Shown: positions 47,225 through 57,964, counted from the stretch's first letter. The stretch is DNA of 64,000 nucleotides from Kosakonia oryziphila (GCF_900094795.1 NZ_FMBC01000015.1:26519-90518); one strand, 5' to 3'. Notes: generated by a model not told the origin, from the letters alone. Numbers and translations are program-made.

Positions 47225-47247
47225 TTTAAACGTTATAAGCGTTTAAA
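47225..47247. promoter_or_regulatory. Inverted repeat upstream of brnQ
   Basis: TTTAAACG (47225-47232) and CGTTTAAA (47240-47247) are exact inverted arms around TTATAAG, about 180 bases before brnQ. Candidate operator; binder unknown. Confidence 0.4.
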
Positions 47248-47428
47248 TTGCGCCCCTGACATTGTCAGACCGACTATGTTTACGTGGTAAATCGAAAAAC
47301 TATACTCCACCATGTTGCGTATTAAGCATTTCACGCTGATATTTCACGGTTTACACGCGTTATTGTTCGGCAGGAAAGGCGAAAAATTCATCATTATTTA
47401 CGACACCACATCCACGGGCAGTAAACTT

Positions 47429-48748
47429 ATGACCTATCACTTAAAACCACGAGACATTGTTGCTCTGGGCTTTATGACCTTCGCCTTGTTCGTTGGCGCA
47501 GGGAACATCATTTTTCCGCCGATGGTCGGCTTGCAGGCGGGTGAACATGTCTGGACGGCGGCGTTTGGTTTTCTGATTACCGCCGTAGGCCTGCCGGTGC
47601 TGACTGTCGTTGCGCTGGCCAAAGTAGGTGGCGGTGTGGACAGCCTGAGTACGCCGATTGGTAAAGTCGCTGGCGTGCTGCTGGCAACCGTTTGTTATCT
47701 GGCGGTAGGGCCGCTGTTCGCCACGCCGCGTACGGCGACCGTTTCGTTTGAGGTGGGGATTGCTCCGCTGACCGGCGATGGCGCGATGCCGCTGATGATC
47801 TACAGCATCGTCTATTTTGCGCTGGTGATCCTGGTGTCGCTCTATCCGGGCAAGCTGCTGGATACCGTGGGCAACTTCCTTGCTCCGCTGAAAATTATCG
47901 CGCTGACCATTCTCTCGATTGCCGCGATCGTCTGGCCGGCAGGCCCTATCAGCCATGCGCTGGAAGCTTATCAGACTGCGCCGTTCTCTAACGGTTTCGT
48001 TAATGGTTATTTGACGATGGATACGCTGGGCGCGATGGTGTTCGGTATCGTGATCGTGAATGCTGCCCGTTCACGCGGCGTGACCGAAGCGCGTTTGCTG
48101 ACCCGTTACTCCGTCTGGGCCGGGCTGATGGCGGGCGTGGGTCTGACGCTGCTTTATCTGGCGCTGTTCCGCCTGGGTTCAGACAGCTCGACGCTGGTGG
48201 ATCAATCCGCTAACGGCGCAGCGATTCTGCATGCTTACGTTCAGTACACCTTTGGTGGCGCGGGCAGCTTCCTGTTGGCGGCGTTGATCTTTATCGCTTG
48301 CCTGGTGACGGCGGTTGGCCTGACCTGTGCCTGTGCCGAGTTTTTCGCGCAGTATCTGCCGTTCTCTTACCGTTCGCTGGTGTTTATTCTGGGCATCTTC
48401 TCGATGGCGGTTTCCAACCTGGGGCTGAGCCACCTGATTCAGATCTCCGTCCCGGTGCTGACGATGATCTACCCGCCGTGCATCGTGTTGGTGGTGCTGA
48501 GCTTTAGCCGTTCGTGGTGGAACAACTCAACCCGCGTGATTGCACCGGCCATGTTTATCAGCCTGCTTTTTGGCATCCTTGACGGTGTGAAAGCATCCGC
48601 CTTTGCTGAGCATTTACCGGCCTGGACGCAGCGTTTGCCGCTGGCGGAGCAGGGGCTGGCCTGGCTGATGCCAGGCCTGGTGATGGTGATTCTGGCGGCA
48701 GTCTGGGATCGCACCGCAGGGCGTCAGGTGACTTCCAGCGCGCATTAA
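47429..48748 (+). CDS. brnQ: Branched-chain amino acid carrier BrnQ
   Basis: Sodium/proton-coupled carrier for leucine, isoleucine and valine (LIV-II), 439 residues from the ATG at 47429, exactly the E. coli length. Twelve membrane segments; the N-terminal [21 protein letters not shown] and the [19 protein letters not shown] block are family hallmarks. The frame is open to 47312, but the extra 39 residues are absent from relatives. A strong terminator follows at 48772. Confidence 0.96.
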   Translation: MTYHLKPRDIVALGFMTFALFVGAGNIIFPPMVGLQAGEHVWTAAFGFLITAVGLPVLTVVALAKVGGGVDSLSTPIGKVAGVLLATVCYLAVGPLFATPRTATVSFEVGIAPLTGDGAMPLMIYSIVYFALVILVSLYPGKLLDTVGNFLAPLKIIALTILSIAAIVWPAGPISHALEAYQTAPFSNGFVNGYLTMDTLGAMVFGIVIVNAARSRGVTEARLLTRYSVWAGLMAGVGLTLLYLALFRLGSDSSTLVDQSANGAAILHAYVQYTFGGAGSFLLAALIFIACLVTAVGLTCACAEFFAQYLPFSYRSLVFILGIFSMAVSNLGLSHLIQISVPVLTMIYPPCIVLVVLSFSRSWWNNSTRVIAPAMFISLLFGILDGVKASAFAEHLPAWTQRLPLAEQGLAWLMPGLVMVILAAVWDRTAGRQVTSSAH

Positions 48749-48771
48749 CAGTTGCGGATACGGTTTGTTTA

Positions 48772-48801
48772 ACCACGGGGTTTGGCGCCCCGTGGTTTTT
48801 T
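48772..48801 (+). terminator. Terminator after brnQ
   Basis: ACCACGGGG (48772-48780) and CCCCGTGGT (48788-48796), a perfect nine-base stem, followed by TTTTTATTTTT. Confidence 0.88.
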
Positions 48802-48832
48802 ATTTTTGGCTTGAATAATGGCAGTGGAAACG

Positions 48833-50182
48833 ATGGAAAGTACGAATAAGCTGAAGCGTGGGTTAAGTACCCGCCACATCCGCTTTATGGCGCTGGGATC
48901 GGCGATCGGCACTGGGCTGTTTTACGGCTCCGCCGATGCCATCAAAATGGCCGGGCCGAGCGTGTTGTTGGCCTACATTATTGGTGGCGTAGCCGCGTAT
49001 ATCATTATGCGCGCGCTGGGTGAAATGTCGGTACATAACCCTTCCGCCAGCTCGTTCTCTCGTTATGCACAGGAAAACCTCGGCCCGCTTGCCGGTTATA
49101 TCACTGGCTGGACTTACTGTTTTGAAATCCTGATTGTGGCAATTGCCGATGTGACGGCTTTCGGCATCTATATGGGCGTCTGGTTTCCGACAGTACCGCA
49201 CTGGATCTGGGTGCTGAGCGTGGTGATGATCATCTGCGCCATTAACCTGATGAGCGTAAAAGTCTTCGGCGAACTGGAGTTCTGGTTCTCGTTCTTTAAA
49301 GTCGCCACCATTATTGTCATGATCCTCGCCGGTTTCGGCATCATCATCTGGGGCTTCGGCAACGGCGGTCAGCCGACCGGGATCAGCAATTTGTGGAGCC
49401 ATGGCGGTTTCTTCAGTAATGGCTGGTTGGGTACGGTGATGGCGCTGCAAATGGTAATGTTCGCCTACGGCGGCATCGAAATCATCGGCATCACCGCCGG
49501 TGAAGCGAAAGATCCGGAAAAGTCGATCCCGCGCGCCATTAACTCCGTACCGATGCGTATTCTGGTGTTTTATGTCGGGACGTTATTCGTCATCATGTCT
49601 ATTTATCCGTGGAACCAGGTCGGTACCGACGGTAGCCCGTTTGTCCTGACCTTCCAGCATATGGGCATCACCTTTGCCGCCAGTATTCTTAACTTTGTGG
49701 TATTGACCGCCTCGCTTTCGGCGATCAACAGCGATGTTTTTGGCGTGGGGCGAATGCTGCACGGTATGGCGGAGCAGGGCAGCGCGCCAAAGATGTTTGC
49801 CAAAACCTCCCGTCGCGGTATCCCGTGGGTGACGGTAGTGGTGATGACTGTTGCGCTGCTGCTGGCGGTCTGGCTGAACTACATCATGCCAGAGAACGTT
49901 TTCCTGGTGATTGCATCGCTGGCGACCTTTGCCACGGTATGGGTATGGATCATGATTTTACTGTCGCAAATCGGTTTCCGCCGCCGTCTTTCCGCCGATG
50001 AAGTGAAGGCGCTGAAATTCAAAGTACCTGGTGGCGTAATCACCACCGTTGTGGGACTGCTGTTCCTTGTGTTTATCATCGCGCTGATTGGCTGGCACCC
50101 GGAGACCCGTATTTCGTTGTACGTTGGCCTGGCGTGGATTGTGCTGTTGCTGATTGGCTGGAAGTTGAAAAAATCAGCCTGA
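48833..50182 (+). CDS. proY: APC-family permease ProY
   Basis: Amino acid permease of 449 residues from the ATG at 48833, with twelve membrane segments. It opens [22 protein letters not shown] and matches E. coli ProY closely ([35 protein letters not shown]), ending a few residues earlier. ProY is called a cryptic proline transporter; evidence from other bacteria suggests histidine as a substrate, so specificity is open. An in-frame ATG five codons upstream overlaps the brnQ terminator's T-rich tail region and is less likely. Confidence 0.94.
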   Translation: MESTNKLKRGLSTRHIRFMALGSAIGTGLFYGSADAIKMAGPSVLLAYIIGGVAAYIIMRALGEMSVHNPSASSFSRYAQENLGPLAGYITGWTYCFEILIVAIADVTAFGIYMGVWFPTVPHWIWVLSVVMIICAINLMSVKVFGELEFWFSFFKVATIIVMILAGFGIIIWGFGNGGQPTGISNLWSHGGFFSNGWLGTVMALQMVMFAYGGIEIIGITAGEAKDPEKSIPRAINSVPMRILVFYVGTLFVIMSIYPWNQVGTDGSPFVLTFQHMGITFAASILNFVVLTASLSAINSDVFGVGRMLHGMAEQGSAPKMFAKTSRRGIPWVTVVVMTVALLLAVWLNYIMPENVFLVIASLATFATVWVWIMILLSQIGFRRRLSADEVKALKFKVPGGVITTVVGLLFLVFIIALIGWHPETRISLYVGLAWIVLLLIGWKLKKSA

Positions 50183-50194
50183 TGGCGGCTACAC

Positions 50195-50229
50195 CTTATC
50201 GGGCCTACAGGTTTTGTCGGCCTGATAAG
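50195..50229. repeat. REP-like palindrome after proY
   Basis: CTTATCGGGCC (50195-50205) pairs with GGCCTGATAAG (50219-50229) with one mismatch; Y-REP type. Confidence 0.7.
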
Positions 50230-50236
50230 AGCAGTG

Positions 50237-50419
50237 TTACCCGATAAAAAACCACACCACCGGGGTCAGCAATTTTCCGTCATTGAAATAACCCACCAGA
50301 TTATTGATGGTCAGATCCGCCATTGCCTGGCGGGTTTCCGCCGTGCTGCCACGCGCAATATTTACCAGAATCCCCTCAGACTCCAGCGCTTCCAGCACTT
50401 CACGATTAATGACATGATG
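50237..50419 (-). pseudogene. D-2-hydroxyacid dehydrogenase remnant with internal deletion
   Basis: On the minus strand an open stretch reads [17 protein letters not shown], then ILVNIARGST joined directly to AETRQAMADLTINNLVGYF and NDGKLLTPVV before a stop at 50237. The first part is the segment ending in the catalytic-Arg NIARGS motif of D-isomer 2-hydroxyacid dehydrogenases; the second is their far C-terminus. The roughly 60 residues normally between them, with the catalytic Glu and His, are missing, as is the whole N-terminal half. No start codon with a ribosome site is seen. A dead gene between proY and malZ. Confidence 0.7.
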
Positions 50420-50543
50420 CGTTCTTGCCCGTGCGGATCACATCTGCGCCCCGTTTCTCAGCCCTGTAAAAAAAGTGAAAGAAGGAGGCGGCAGACGTGT
50501 GGGTGTGGAAGAGTGGCGTCATTTTGAGCAAAGGGGATTTTTG

Positions 50544-52361
50544 ATGTTGAATGCATGGCACCTTCCCGTCGCGCCGTTTGTGAAACAGAATAAAGATCAG
50601 TTAATTATCACGCTCTGGCTGAGTGGGGCCGGTTTGCCGGAGCGGGTGATGCTGCGTACCGAAATCGACAATGAAGAGACGTCTCTGGCCATGCACCGGC
50701 GACGGAAAACTACGGCGAACGGCGTCAGCACCTGGCAAGTTGCACTGGACATCAGCAGCGGGCAACCGCGCCGGCGCTACAGCTTTAAGCTACTGTGGGA
50801 GAATCGGCAACTGTGGTTTACGCCGCAGGGATTTAGCCGTTTTCCACCCGCCCGCCTCGAACAGTTCGCCGTTGATACGCCGGATGATGGGCCGCAGTGG
50901 GTGGCCGACCAGGTGTTCTACCAGATTTTCCCGGACCGTTTTGCACGCAGCCAGCCGCGCGGTGAACAACAGGATAAGGTTTACCATCACCATGCTACGG
51001 GCCATCCGATTGTGCTGTGTAATTGGGACGATCCGTTAACGGATCACGCCGGGGGATCAACCTTTTATGGCGGCGATCTCGACGGGATCAGTGAAAAGCT
51101 GCCCTACCTGAAAAAGTTGGGTGTTACCGCGCTCTATCTCAACCCGGTTTTTGTCGCCCCCAGCGTACATAAATATGACACCGAAGATTACCGCCATGTC
51201 GATCCACAGTTTGGTGGTGACGAAGCCCTGTTGCGCCTGCGGCACAATACGCAGCAACTGAATATGCGACTGATCCTTGATGGTGTTTTCAACCACAGCG
51301 GTGATTCCCATGCGTGGTTCGATCGCCACAACCGTGGCACTGGCGGCGCCTGTCATAATTCCGATTCCCGCTGGCGTAGCTGGTACAGTTTTGACGAGCA
51401 GGGCCGCGCCCGCGACTGGCTGGGTTATGCCAGTTTACCGAAACTGGACTATCAGTCGCCGACATTGGTTGAAGAGATGTATCAGGGAGAAGAGAGCATT
51501 GTGCGCCACTGGCTGAAAGCGCCATGGAACATGGATGGCTGGCGGCTGGACGTGGTGCATATGCTGGGTGAAGACGGCGGGGCGCGTAATAATCTGCACC
51601 ATATTTCGGGGATCACCCGCGCGGCAAAAGAGACACTGCCACAAGCCTATGTTTTCGGCGAACATTTTGGCGATGCGCGACAGTGGCTACAGGCGGATGC
51701 TGAAGACGCAGCCATGAACTATCGCGGTTTTACACTGCCGGTGTGGGCGTTTCTGGCAAATACGGATATTGCCTACGATCCCCAGAAGATCGATGCGCAA
51801 ATTTGCGCGACATGGATGGATAACTACCGGGCCGGACTGTCGCACCAGCAACAGTTGCGTATGTTTAACCAGCTCGACAGCCACGATACGCCACGCTTTA
51901 AAACCGTGCTCGGCAAAGACGTTGCCCGGCTGCCGCTGGCGGTGATCTGGCTGTTTTGCTGGCCGGGAACACCATGCATCTATTATGGCGATGAAGTGGG
52001 ACTGGACGGGGCGAACGATCCTTTTTGTCGTAAGACCTACCCGTGGGATAAAAAGCGTCAGGATCTGCAACTGCTGGCGCTTTACCAGCGTATGGCGAAA
52101 CTGCGCGCGCGTAGCCAGGCACTGCGGCGCGGCGGCTGTCAGGTGATATATGCTCATGATAATGTGCTGGTTTTTGTTCGTGTCTGGCAGCAACAACGCG
52201 TACTGGTGGCTATCAATCGCGGCGAAGCCTGCGAAGTGGTGCTGGAGGATTCGCCGCTGTTAGAGGGGAAAAACTGGCGACTTCAGGAAGGTACAGGTAC
52301 GCTACAGGATGATGTGCTGACGCTTTCAGCTACCAGTGCATCTGTCTGGTCTGCCGCCTGA
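50544..52361 (+). CDS. malZ: Maltodextrin glucosidase MalZ
   Basis: Cytosolic GH13 enzyme of 605 residues that removes glucose from the reducing end of maltodextrins. From the ATG at 50544 it opens [20 protein letters not shown], the E. coli start. An N-terminal beta domain (1-115) precedes the catalytic barrel: [23 protein letters not shown] (nucleophile Asp), FGEHFGDA (acid Glu) and [12 protein letters not shown]. No clear MalT box was found in the 120 bases upstream. The decayed dehydrogenase lies just before it. Confidence 0.96.
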   Translation: MLNAWHLPVAPFVKQNKDQLIITLWLSGAGLPERVMLRTEIDNEETSLAMHRRRKTTANGVSTWQVALDISSGQPRRRYSFKLLWENRQLWFTPQGFSRFPPARLEQFAVDTPDDGPQWVADQVFYQIFPDRFARSQPRGEQQDKVYHHHATGHPIVLCNWDDPLTDHAGGSTFYGGDLDGISEKLPYLKKLGVTALYLNPVFVAPSVHKYDTEDYRHVDPQFGGDEALLRLRHNTQQLNMRLILDGVFNHSGDSHAWFDRHNRGTGGACHNSDSRWRSWYSFDEQGRARDWLGYASLPKLDYQSPTLVEEMYQGEESIVRHWLKAPWNMDGWRLDVVHMLGEDGGARNNLHHISGITRAAKETLPQAYVFGEHFGDARQWLQADAEDAAMNYRGFTLPVWAFLANTDIAYDPQKIDAQICATWMDNYRAGLSHQQQLRMFNQLDSHDTPRFKTVLGKDVARLPLAVIWLFCWPGTPCIYYGDEVGLDGANDPFCRKTYPWDKKRQDLQLLALYQRMAKLRARSQALRRGGCQVIYAHDNVLVFVRVWQQQRVLVAINRGEACEVVLEDSPLLEGKNWRLQEGTGTLQDDVLTLSATSASVWSAA

Positions 52362-52418
52362 ATCGCCACGCGACGAGGGGCGGTTGTTACGTCTCCCCTT
52401 TAGTGAAGGCGATAGTAC

Positions 52419-55067
52419 ATGGATGGTCTTTTAATATTCGGCGTGGTAGTGCTGTTTCTGGCGCTGGTAGTGGTGCCCATTGTGGCGATAACCGCATGGC
52501 GGCGCAGTGTCGCCACGCAGAATGAACTTCTGCAATTGCAGCAGCGGCTGAGCCTACTTGAACAGCGCCTGACGAAAACGGCGGAAAGCAGTGAAGCGAC
52601 ATCAGCCGGGGCTGTCCCGGCGCCAGCTCGCGAAGTGATTAAAACTCCCCAGGCTCCCGCATCAGCGGTTAATCCGTGGAAACATCAGGCCGAATCGCCA
52701 ACGGTCATTGTTAACAGGCGCGCTGTAAAGACAACGAAGCCGGAGAACGCTTCCTGGGGCATGGTCACTTCGCTGGCGCGCTGGTTTATGCAGGGCAATC
52801 CACTGGCAAAACTGGGCATTGTGCTGCTATTTATCGGCCTCTCCTTCTTGTTGCGTTATACCGTGGAGTACGCTCTGTTCCCGCTGGAATTGCGGCTGGC
52901 GGCCGTGGCATTGGTCGCCCTGGTGCTGCTGGGACTAGGGTGGCGATTACGGCATAAGCAAACCGTTTTTGCCCTGATACTGCAAGGTGGGGCGGTTGGT
53001 GCGCTCTACTTAACCGTGTTCGGCGCATTTCGTTTGTGGCAGATGTTGCCGATGACACTGGCCTTTGGGCTGCTAATTGTTATTTGTGCGGCAAGCGTCG
53101 GGCTGGCAGTGCTACAACAGGCGCTGAGCCTGGCGCTGCTGGCCAGTCTTGGCGGCTATCTGGCACCGATACTCCTCTCTACCGGTGGTGGCAGCCATGT
53201 CGCACTGTTCTCGTTTTACTTACTGCTCTCGGCGGGCATCCTCGCCATCAGTCTCTGGCAACACTGGCGCGAGCTAAATCTTCTGGGAATGTTCTTCACT
53301 TTTGGCGTTGCCGGGCTGTGGGGTATGGATAATTATCGCCCGGAATTTTATCTAAGCTGCCAGCTCTTCCTGATTGCCAACATCCTGATCTTCGGCGTAT
53401 TGAGCGTAGCGTTGTCACTGCGCGCGCAGCGTCGGGGTGAGCGCATTATTGATAGCGTATTGCTGTTTGCGCCGCCGCTGGTGGGCTTTGGTATGCAATA
53501 CGCTATTACCTGCCACTGGCACTACGGACCAGCGTTTAGCGCCCTGGGTTTTGGTCTTTTCTATCTGGCTCTGGCAACCATAGCGCTGAAGCGCTACCCG
53601 ACGGCGGCAAAACCGTTGGTACTGGCAGCACTGGCGCTGGGCGGCGCGTTTGCCACACTGGCGATCCCACTGGCGCTTTCAGCGCGCTGGACGGCAATGG
53701 CCTGGGCGCTGGAGGGGCTGGGAATATTGTGGCTTGGCGTGCAGCAAAACCTGCGGCGTATGAGCTACAGCGGCAGTGCCTTGTTGCTGCTGGCGCTGTG
53801 TAGCGCGCTATGGGCGTCAGCCAACGGGCTTAATGCTTTGTCGACTTTGTTGATTTTTGCTGTGTTGAGCGGTTGTTGGCTGGCTGGCGCATGGTTGTGG
53901 CGTGGGATCCGGCGCGAAGGAAGCGGGTTGCTGCTGGCTGGCGCGGTAGCGTTCTGGGTGGTCGCGCTGGGCGGTGCGGCTCAACTGGTTTTACCGGCTA
54001 CGGTGCATACTGGATTTGGCGTACTGGCGCTGTTAGCGCTTTCGGTATGGCTGTGGCGTGCGGGCAGCCTGCGCATATCATGGCCGGAGCTGGGGTACGC
54101 CCGGTGGCTGTTATGGCCGGGCATGGCGCTGATGCTGGGCTGGCAGATAACATCGCAAGGGCATCTCCTGGCGGCGGGATGGCCGAATCTCGTCTGGTGT
54201 ATTGTTCTGCCTTCCGCTTTGCTGCTGCTGTACAGGGATAACGGCACTCTACCTGCGCGCGTGTCGCAAGGGTTGCATATCTCCCTGTTCTGGATGCTGT
54301 TGCTGGTAGCCGGTAGTGAAGTGCAGTGGTTTGTTGAGGGGCTGTCATGGGGACTGGAGCCCTGGCAGAGCGGGCTGCCGATGGCGGCGGGTGGACTGGC
54401 AATCGCGCTGGTGTTGGCGGCAATCCGCCATGCGTTCTGGCCATTTTGTGTCTGGCCTGCGTTATATGGCGCGCTGGCGCTGCTGCCAGTAGTGCCTGTG
54501 TTATTGGGCTGGCTGCTGTTCGCTAACCTCGGCGACGGTGTGGTGATGGAGATGCGTTATCTCCCGCTGATTAACCCGCTGGAAGAAGGTGCGGCATTCG
54601 CGCTGGCTGGCGTCTGGCTGTATAGCCGTTTTGCCGAAATCCACTACCCGACGGTGGCAGCACAATTGTGGCGTGCGCGCCCATGGGGGCTGGCAGCGCT
54701 TGGTTTCTGGTGGCTTAACGGCGCGTTGCTGCGGTTGCTGGCATATTACGGCGAGGTGGCGTGGGATGCGGGCAGTTTGTGGCAATCACGATTGGTCCAG
54801 ACCAGCCTGGCGCTATTCTGGATGTTGATTGCGCTGGTGGTGATGATTCGCGCGACGCGTCAGCATGCACGCCATCAATGGCTATGCGGCAGTGTGCTGC
54901 TGGGCGTCGTATTACTTAAATTGATACTGGTAGACAGCGCCGGAGGCGGTGGGTTATCGCGGGCGATCGCCTTTATTGGCGTGGCGGTACTGGTGCTGAT
55001 TGTGGGCTATTTTTCACCCCTGCCGCCAAAGGCGGTGCGGAAACAGGATAAGGGAGAAGAACAATGA
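52419..55067 (+). CDS. DUF2339 polytopic membrane protein
   Basis: Very hydrophobic protein of 882 residues. One N-terminal membrane segment (LLIFGVVVLFLALVVVPIV) is followed by a short coiled coil (NELLQLQQRLSLLEQRL, about residues 33-50), a Pro/Ala-rich linker and then more than twenty membrane segments from residue 115 onward, a DUF2339 layout. The conserved WFMQGNPLAKLGIVLLFIGL opens the membrane part. Function is unknown. Its stop overlaps the start of the DUF3999 gene by four bases, so the two form a coupled pair, probably a membrane complex. E. coli K-12 lacks this pair here. Confidence 0.85.
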   Translation: MDGLLIFGVVVLFLALVVVPIVAITAWRRSVATQNELLQLQQRLSLLEQRLTKTAESSEATSAGAVPAPAREVIKTPQAPASAVNPWKHQAESPTVIVNRRAVKTTKPENASWGMVTSLARWFMQGNPLAKLGIVLLFIGLSFLLRYTVEYALFPLELRLAAVALVALVLLGLGWRLRHKQTVFALILQGGAVGALYLTVFGAFRLWQMLPMTLAFGLLIVICAASVGLAVLQQALSLALLASLGGYLAPILLSTGGGSHVALFSFYLLLSAGILAISLWQHWRELNLLGMFFTFGVAGLWGMDNYRPEFYLSCQLFLIANILIFGVLSVALSLRAQRRGERIIDSVLLFAPPLVGFGMQYAITCHWHYGPAFSALGFGLFYLALATIALKRYPTAAKPLVLAALALGGAFATLAIPLALSARWTAMAWALEGLGILWLGVQQNLRRMSYSGSALLLLALCSALWASANGLNALSTLLIFAVLSGCWLAGAWLWRGIRREGSGLLLAGAVAFWVVALGGAAQLVLPATVHTGFGVLALLALSVWLWRAGSLRISWPELGYARWLLWPGMALMLGWQITSQGHLLAAGWPNLVWCIVLPSALLLLYRDNGTLPARVSQGLHISLFWMLLLVAGSEVQWFVEGLSWGLEPWQSGLPMAAGGLAIALVLAAIRHAFWPFCVWPALYGALALLPVVPVLLGWLLFANLGDGVVMEMRYLPLINPLEEGAAFALAGVWLYSRFAEIHYPTVAAQLWRARPWGLAALGFWWLNGALLRLLAYYGEVAWDAGSLWQSRLVQTSLALFWMLIALVVMIRATRQHARHQWLCGSVLLGVVLLKLILVDSAGGGGLSRAIAFIGVAVLVLIVGYFSPLPPKAVRKQDKGEEQ

Positions 55068-56440
55068 CAACATGGCATGGAGTGGTATTGGCCGCGCTGA
55101 TAACGGCAACGGGCGCGGCGATAAGCAGTGAACCGCTCCCGGATTCACCGCAGGATTATGCGTTTGGCGCCACGCTTGATTTGCCGCAACCGGCTTCCTG
55201 GTATCGTGTGGATCTGCCGCTGGATGTTTACACGCAAAGTACGTGGCCAGATTTGCGTGATGTACGGGTGTTTAATCGCGACGGAGAGCGTGTACCGTTC
55301 ACGCTGGAAACACAAAGTGCGGCCCCCCATGCGCCTGTCGCTATTCCGCTGCGCGTCTTTCCGCTTGACTCTTCACCGGTTGAAGCCGGTGAGCAAGGGC
55401 AAAATGTGGTGCGTTTACACTCCTCATCCGGCGTCGATATTCGTATTGAAGGCGAGCCTGTAGAGGTTGTCGGAAAGAGTTATTTGCTGGCGCTGCCTGA
55501 AAATATGCCGGAAACCTTTACGCTGGCACAGCTGAAGCTGACATGGCCGGAAGCCGTAGCGAAATGGCGTAGCAAAGTGACACTCTTTTTCAGCGCTGAT
55601 ATGCGTAGCTGGACAACATTACAGGAAAATGCGCCGGTGATGGAACTGGCGAGCGGTAACGACCGGTTGAAAATCGATCAGATAAACGTCAATCAAACCA
55701 TGTCCGCAGATGGCGTGCGTTATTTACTGATGGTGTTTGATACGCCAAACTTGCCGGTGACGATTAAGCAAGTCACGGCGACGCTGGGCAGCGAACCAAC
55801 GCCGCTGGAGCAGGTGCAGATAGCGAGCCGCGGGCAGCGGGTTTCTTCCACCGAGGCGCAATACCAGTGGGCGCAACCGCAGCCGTTAAGTTCACTGTCG
55901 GTAAAACTGGCTGAAGGGAGTGTCCTGCCGGTAGAGATCGCATTACGCAGTAGCGCCAGCGCTGGATGGCAACCACTCAGTAAGACCGTGTTGTGGCAGC
56001 GTAATGAACAGGCTTCTGCGCCGATCACGTTACCGGAGGGCGTAGTGCAGGCGGTGCGCATTACCACGCTGGATGCACGTTTACCGGGGGAATTACCGCA
56101 GATAAGCGGCAGTCGTTCGCGGCAATCGTTACTGTTTAACGCCCAGGGCAAAGGGCCATTTATGCTGGCCTGGGGTAATCGGGCGGCGCAGTCTGCCGCC
56201 GTGACCCTGGATACGCTGATCCCGGAGGCCTTACGTAAACAGATCGATCTTGCGGCGATCCCTGAAGTACAAGTGGCAGAGCGGATAACGCCTGGCGGGC
56301 AGGATCGGCTGACAGCGACATCACCTGCTGAACGGCAGGGACTGTGGAAAACGTGGTTGGTGTGGGGCGTACTGCTGCTTGGGGTTGTGGTGCTGGTGTG
56401 GATGGCGCTGCATATCTGGCGTGAAGTGAAAACACGCTAA
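55064..56440 (+). CDS. DUF3999 membrane-anchored periplasmic protein
   Basis: Protein of 458 residues with a signal peptide (VVLAALITATGAAISSE), a large periplasmic beta-rich region and one C-terminal membrane helix (LVWGVLLLGVVVLVWMALHIW) ending in a short basic tail. It starts by describing a paired ASWYRVDLPLDVY / LPDLRDVRVFNRDGE-type motif typical of DUF3999. No catalytic residues can be named. It is coupled to the DUF2339 gene upstream, and the two families occur together widely; a role in envelope or polysaccharide biology is only a guess. A shared terminator follows at 56445. Confidence 0.82.
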   Translation: MTTWHGVVLAALITATGAAISSEPLPDSPQDYAFGATLDLPQPASWYRVDLPLDVYTQSTWPDLRDVRVFNRDGERVPFTLETQSAAPHAPVAIPLRVFPLDSSPVEAGEQGQNVVRLHSSSGVDIRIEGEPVEVVGKSYLLALPENMPETFTLAQLKLTWPEAVAKWRSKVTLFFSADMRSWTTLQENAPVMELASGNDRLKIDQINVNQTMSADGVRYLLMVFDTPNLPVTIKQVTATLGSEPTPLEQVQIASRGQRVSSTEAQYQWAQPQPLSSLSVKLAEGSVLPVEIALRSSASAGWQPLSKTVLWQRNEQASAPITLPEGVVQAVRITTLDARLPGELPQISGSRSRQSLLFNAQGKGPFMLAWGNRAAQSAAVTLDTLIPEALRKQIDLAAIPEVQVAERITPGGQDRLTATSPAERQGLWKTWLVWGVLLLGVVVLVWMALHIWREVKTR

Positions 56441-56444
56441 CAAT

Positions 56445-56465
56445 AAGGCCCGCAGTGCGGGCCTT
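56445..56465. terminator. Bidirectional terminator
   Basis: AAGGCCCGC (56445-56453) and GCGGGCCTT (56457-56465), a perfect nine-base stem with an AGT loop between the convergent DUF3999 and peroxiredoxin genes. Confidence 0.8.
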
Positions 56466-56480
56466 GTCAAACGCTGCCGA

Positions 56481-57083
56481 TTACAGGCTGGAAAGGTTTT
56501 CGCTCAGGTATTTTGCCACGCCGTCCGGAGAGGCGTTCATCCCTTCTTTACCTTTTTCCCACTGCGCCGGGCAAACTTCACCGTGCTCTTCGTGGAATTG
56601 CAGTGCGTCAACCATACGCAGCATTTCGTCGATGTTACGCCCCAATGGCAGGTCGTTAACTACCTGATGGCGCACAATACCGTCTTTGTCGATCAGGAAA
56701 GAACCGCGCAGCGCAACACCTGCGTCCGGGTGTTCGATACCGTAAGCCTGCTGGATTTCACGTTTGATATCCGCAACCATCGCATATTTCACCGCGCCGA
56801 TACCGCCTTTCTCCACCGGCGTGTTACGCCATGCGTTATGAACAAACTCGGAGTCGAAGGAGACGCCAACCACTTCAACACCACGCTTCTGAAACTCTTC
56901 GTAGCGTTTGTCGAAAGCGATCAGTTCAGACGGGCAGACGAAGGTAAAGTCCATAGGCCAGAAAAACAGTACGGTGGCTTTGCCACTGGTGTGCTGTTTG
57001 AAATTAAAGTTTTCAACGATTTCACCGCTGCCCAGTACGGCTGCCGCTGTAAAATCCGGTGCCTGACGAGTGACCAGTACCAT
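56481..57083 (-). CDS. Typical 2-Cys peroxiredoxin
   Basis: Peroxiredoxin of 200 residues that reduces hydrogen peroxide and organic peroxides. The peroxidatic Cys is in DFTFVCPSELIAF near residue 52 and the resolving Cys in EHGEVCPAQWEKG near 173, so it is a typical two-cysteine (Prx1/AhpC-type) enzyme. The catalytic Arg region RGSFLIDKDGIVRHQ is kept. It differs from the main AhpC, which sits beside ahpF; no reductase is encoded here, so thioredoxin is the likely donor. Single gene, convergent with DUF3999. Confidence 0.9.
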   Translation of the reverse strand: MVLVTRQAPDFTAAAVLGSGEIVENFNFKQHTSGKATVLFFWPMDFTFVCPSELIAFDKRYEEFQKRGVEVVGVSFDSEFVHNAWRNTPVEKGGIGAVKYAMVADIKREIQQAYGIEHPDAGVALRGSFLIDKDGIVRHQVVNDLPLGRNIDEMLRMVDALQFHEEHGEVCPAQWEKGKEGMNASPDGVAKYLSENLSSL

Positions 57084-57198
57084 ATGTACTCCTGTGATTT
57101 ACAAGGTTAATTAGAACGCAACGCGTACCAGTATAGGAAGTGGATGGAAGTGTCTCAAAGCGCCATTGACAATCGTTGAGACAGGTTTTGCCTATCAA

Positions 57199-57780
57199 TT
57201 AAAGTGTGCGCGAAATTGCCTGATCCATCATGCGCGGGTAGAACTGCCAGAACAGGCTTTCCAACTCGGCGTAGTTAGCGTCGAGATCCTGCCAGGAGTC
57301 GCGCAGCGCATCAAGCCGCGGGCGGCGATTCGCCATACCGTTGAGTACATTCTGAATAAAGGACATCTCCCGGTAGCGCTCCAGCCAGCGTTCCGACCAC
57401 AGGTAGTTATTCAAATTCACAAAACGCGGTGGGGACTCCGGCAGAATGGTGGTTACCTGCGAATGGGCATAACGCACGAAATCCTCCAGCGAAAAGTCGG
57501 GGGAGAGTTGCGTCCAGTGGCGGGAGAGAAAATGATCCCACATCACATCCAGCGTGATGGGCGCGACCCGCCGCGTTTGCGCGCGGAATCCTTCACGAGC
57601 GATTTTGACTTCCGGCAGGTTGTCAGTCATCACATCAATACGACGATGCATATAAATGCCATCTACTACTGCTGGCGCGTAGAGATTTTGCGGGTTGCCG
57701 CGAACGAAGTCCGCCAGCAAGTTACCCGGCAGCGAGCTGTCCGCCAGATGTGCAAGGTGCAGGTGAGCTAAAAAATTCAT
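57199..57780 (-). CDS. acpH: Acyl carrier protein phosphodiesterase
   Basis: AcpH hydrolyses the phosphopantetheine arm from holo-ACP, 193 residues, the E. coli size. The HD-like metal site is spread over [12 protein letters not shown] at the N-terminus, LADFVRGN near residue 25, [11 protein letters not shown] near 45 and [12 protein letters not shown] near 78. It is minus-strand and divergent from queA as in E. coli. Confidence 0.95.
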   Translation of the reverse strand: MNFLAHLHLAHLADSSLPGNLLADFVRGNPQNLYAPAVVDGIYMHRRIDVMTDNLPEVKIAREGFRAQTRRVAPITLDVMWDHFLSRHWTQLSPDFSLEDFVRYAHSQVTTILPESPPRFVNLNNYLWSERWLERYREMSFIQNVLNGMANRRPRLDALRDSWQDLDANYAELESLFWQFYPRMMDQAISRTL

Positions 57781-57964
57781 GTTATATCCATCATTGTCGA
57801 TTGCAGGTGTCCGGGCTTTCGCGAACGCCCGCTGGAGCCAGCGCAGGCGCCGTTATGCCACGTTGTCTTTTAGGTTATTTTTTGAACCAAACACGGCTAA
57901 CGGTTGCAGCGAAAGGGCGTGGGCACTAGACTACCCGCCTCTTATTTTGTCTTGAGTTAGTGTC

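Larger units (their letters stand above)
47022..47428. other. Intergenic region phoR-brnQ
   Basis: Begins with the phoBR terminator (47046-47072). An eight-base inverted repeat lies at 47225-47247. From 47312 an ATG-led frame runs in phase into brnQ, but the family start lies at 47429, so the upstream 39 codons are probably leader DNA. No separate gene is supported. Confidence 0.5.

Noticed and set aside
47312..47428. N-terminal extension of BrnQ or a leader peptide
   Set aside because: The frame is in phase with brnQ without a stop, has no run of Leu/Ile/Val codons as in attenuators, and relatives start at [13 protein letters not shown] positions.
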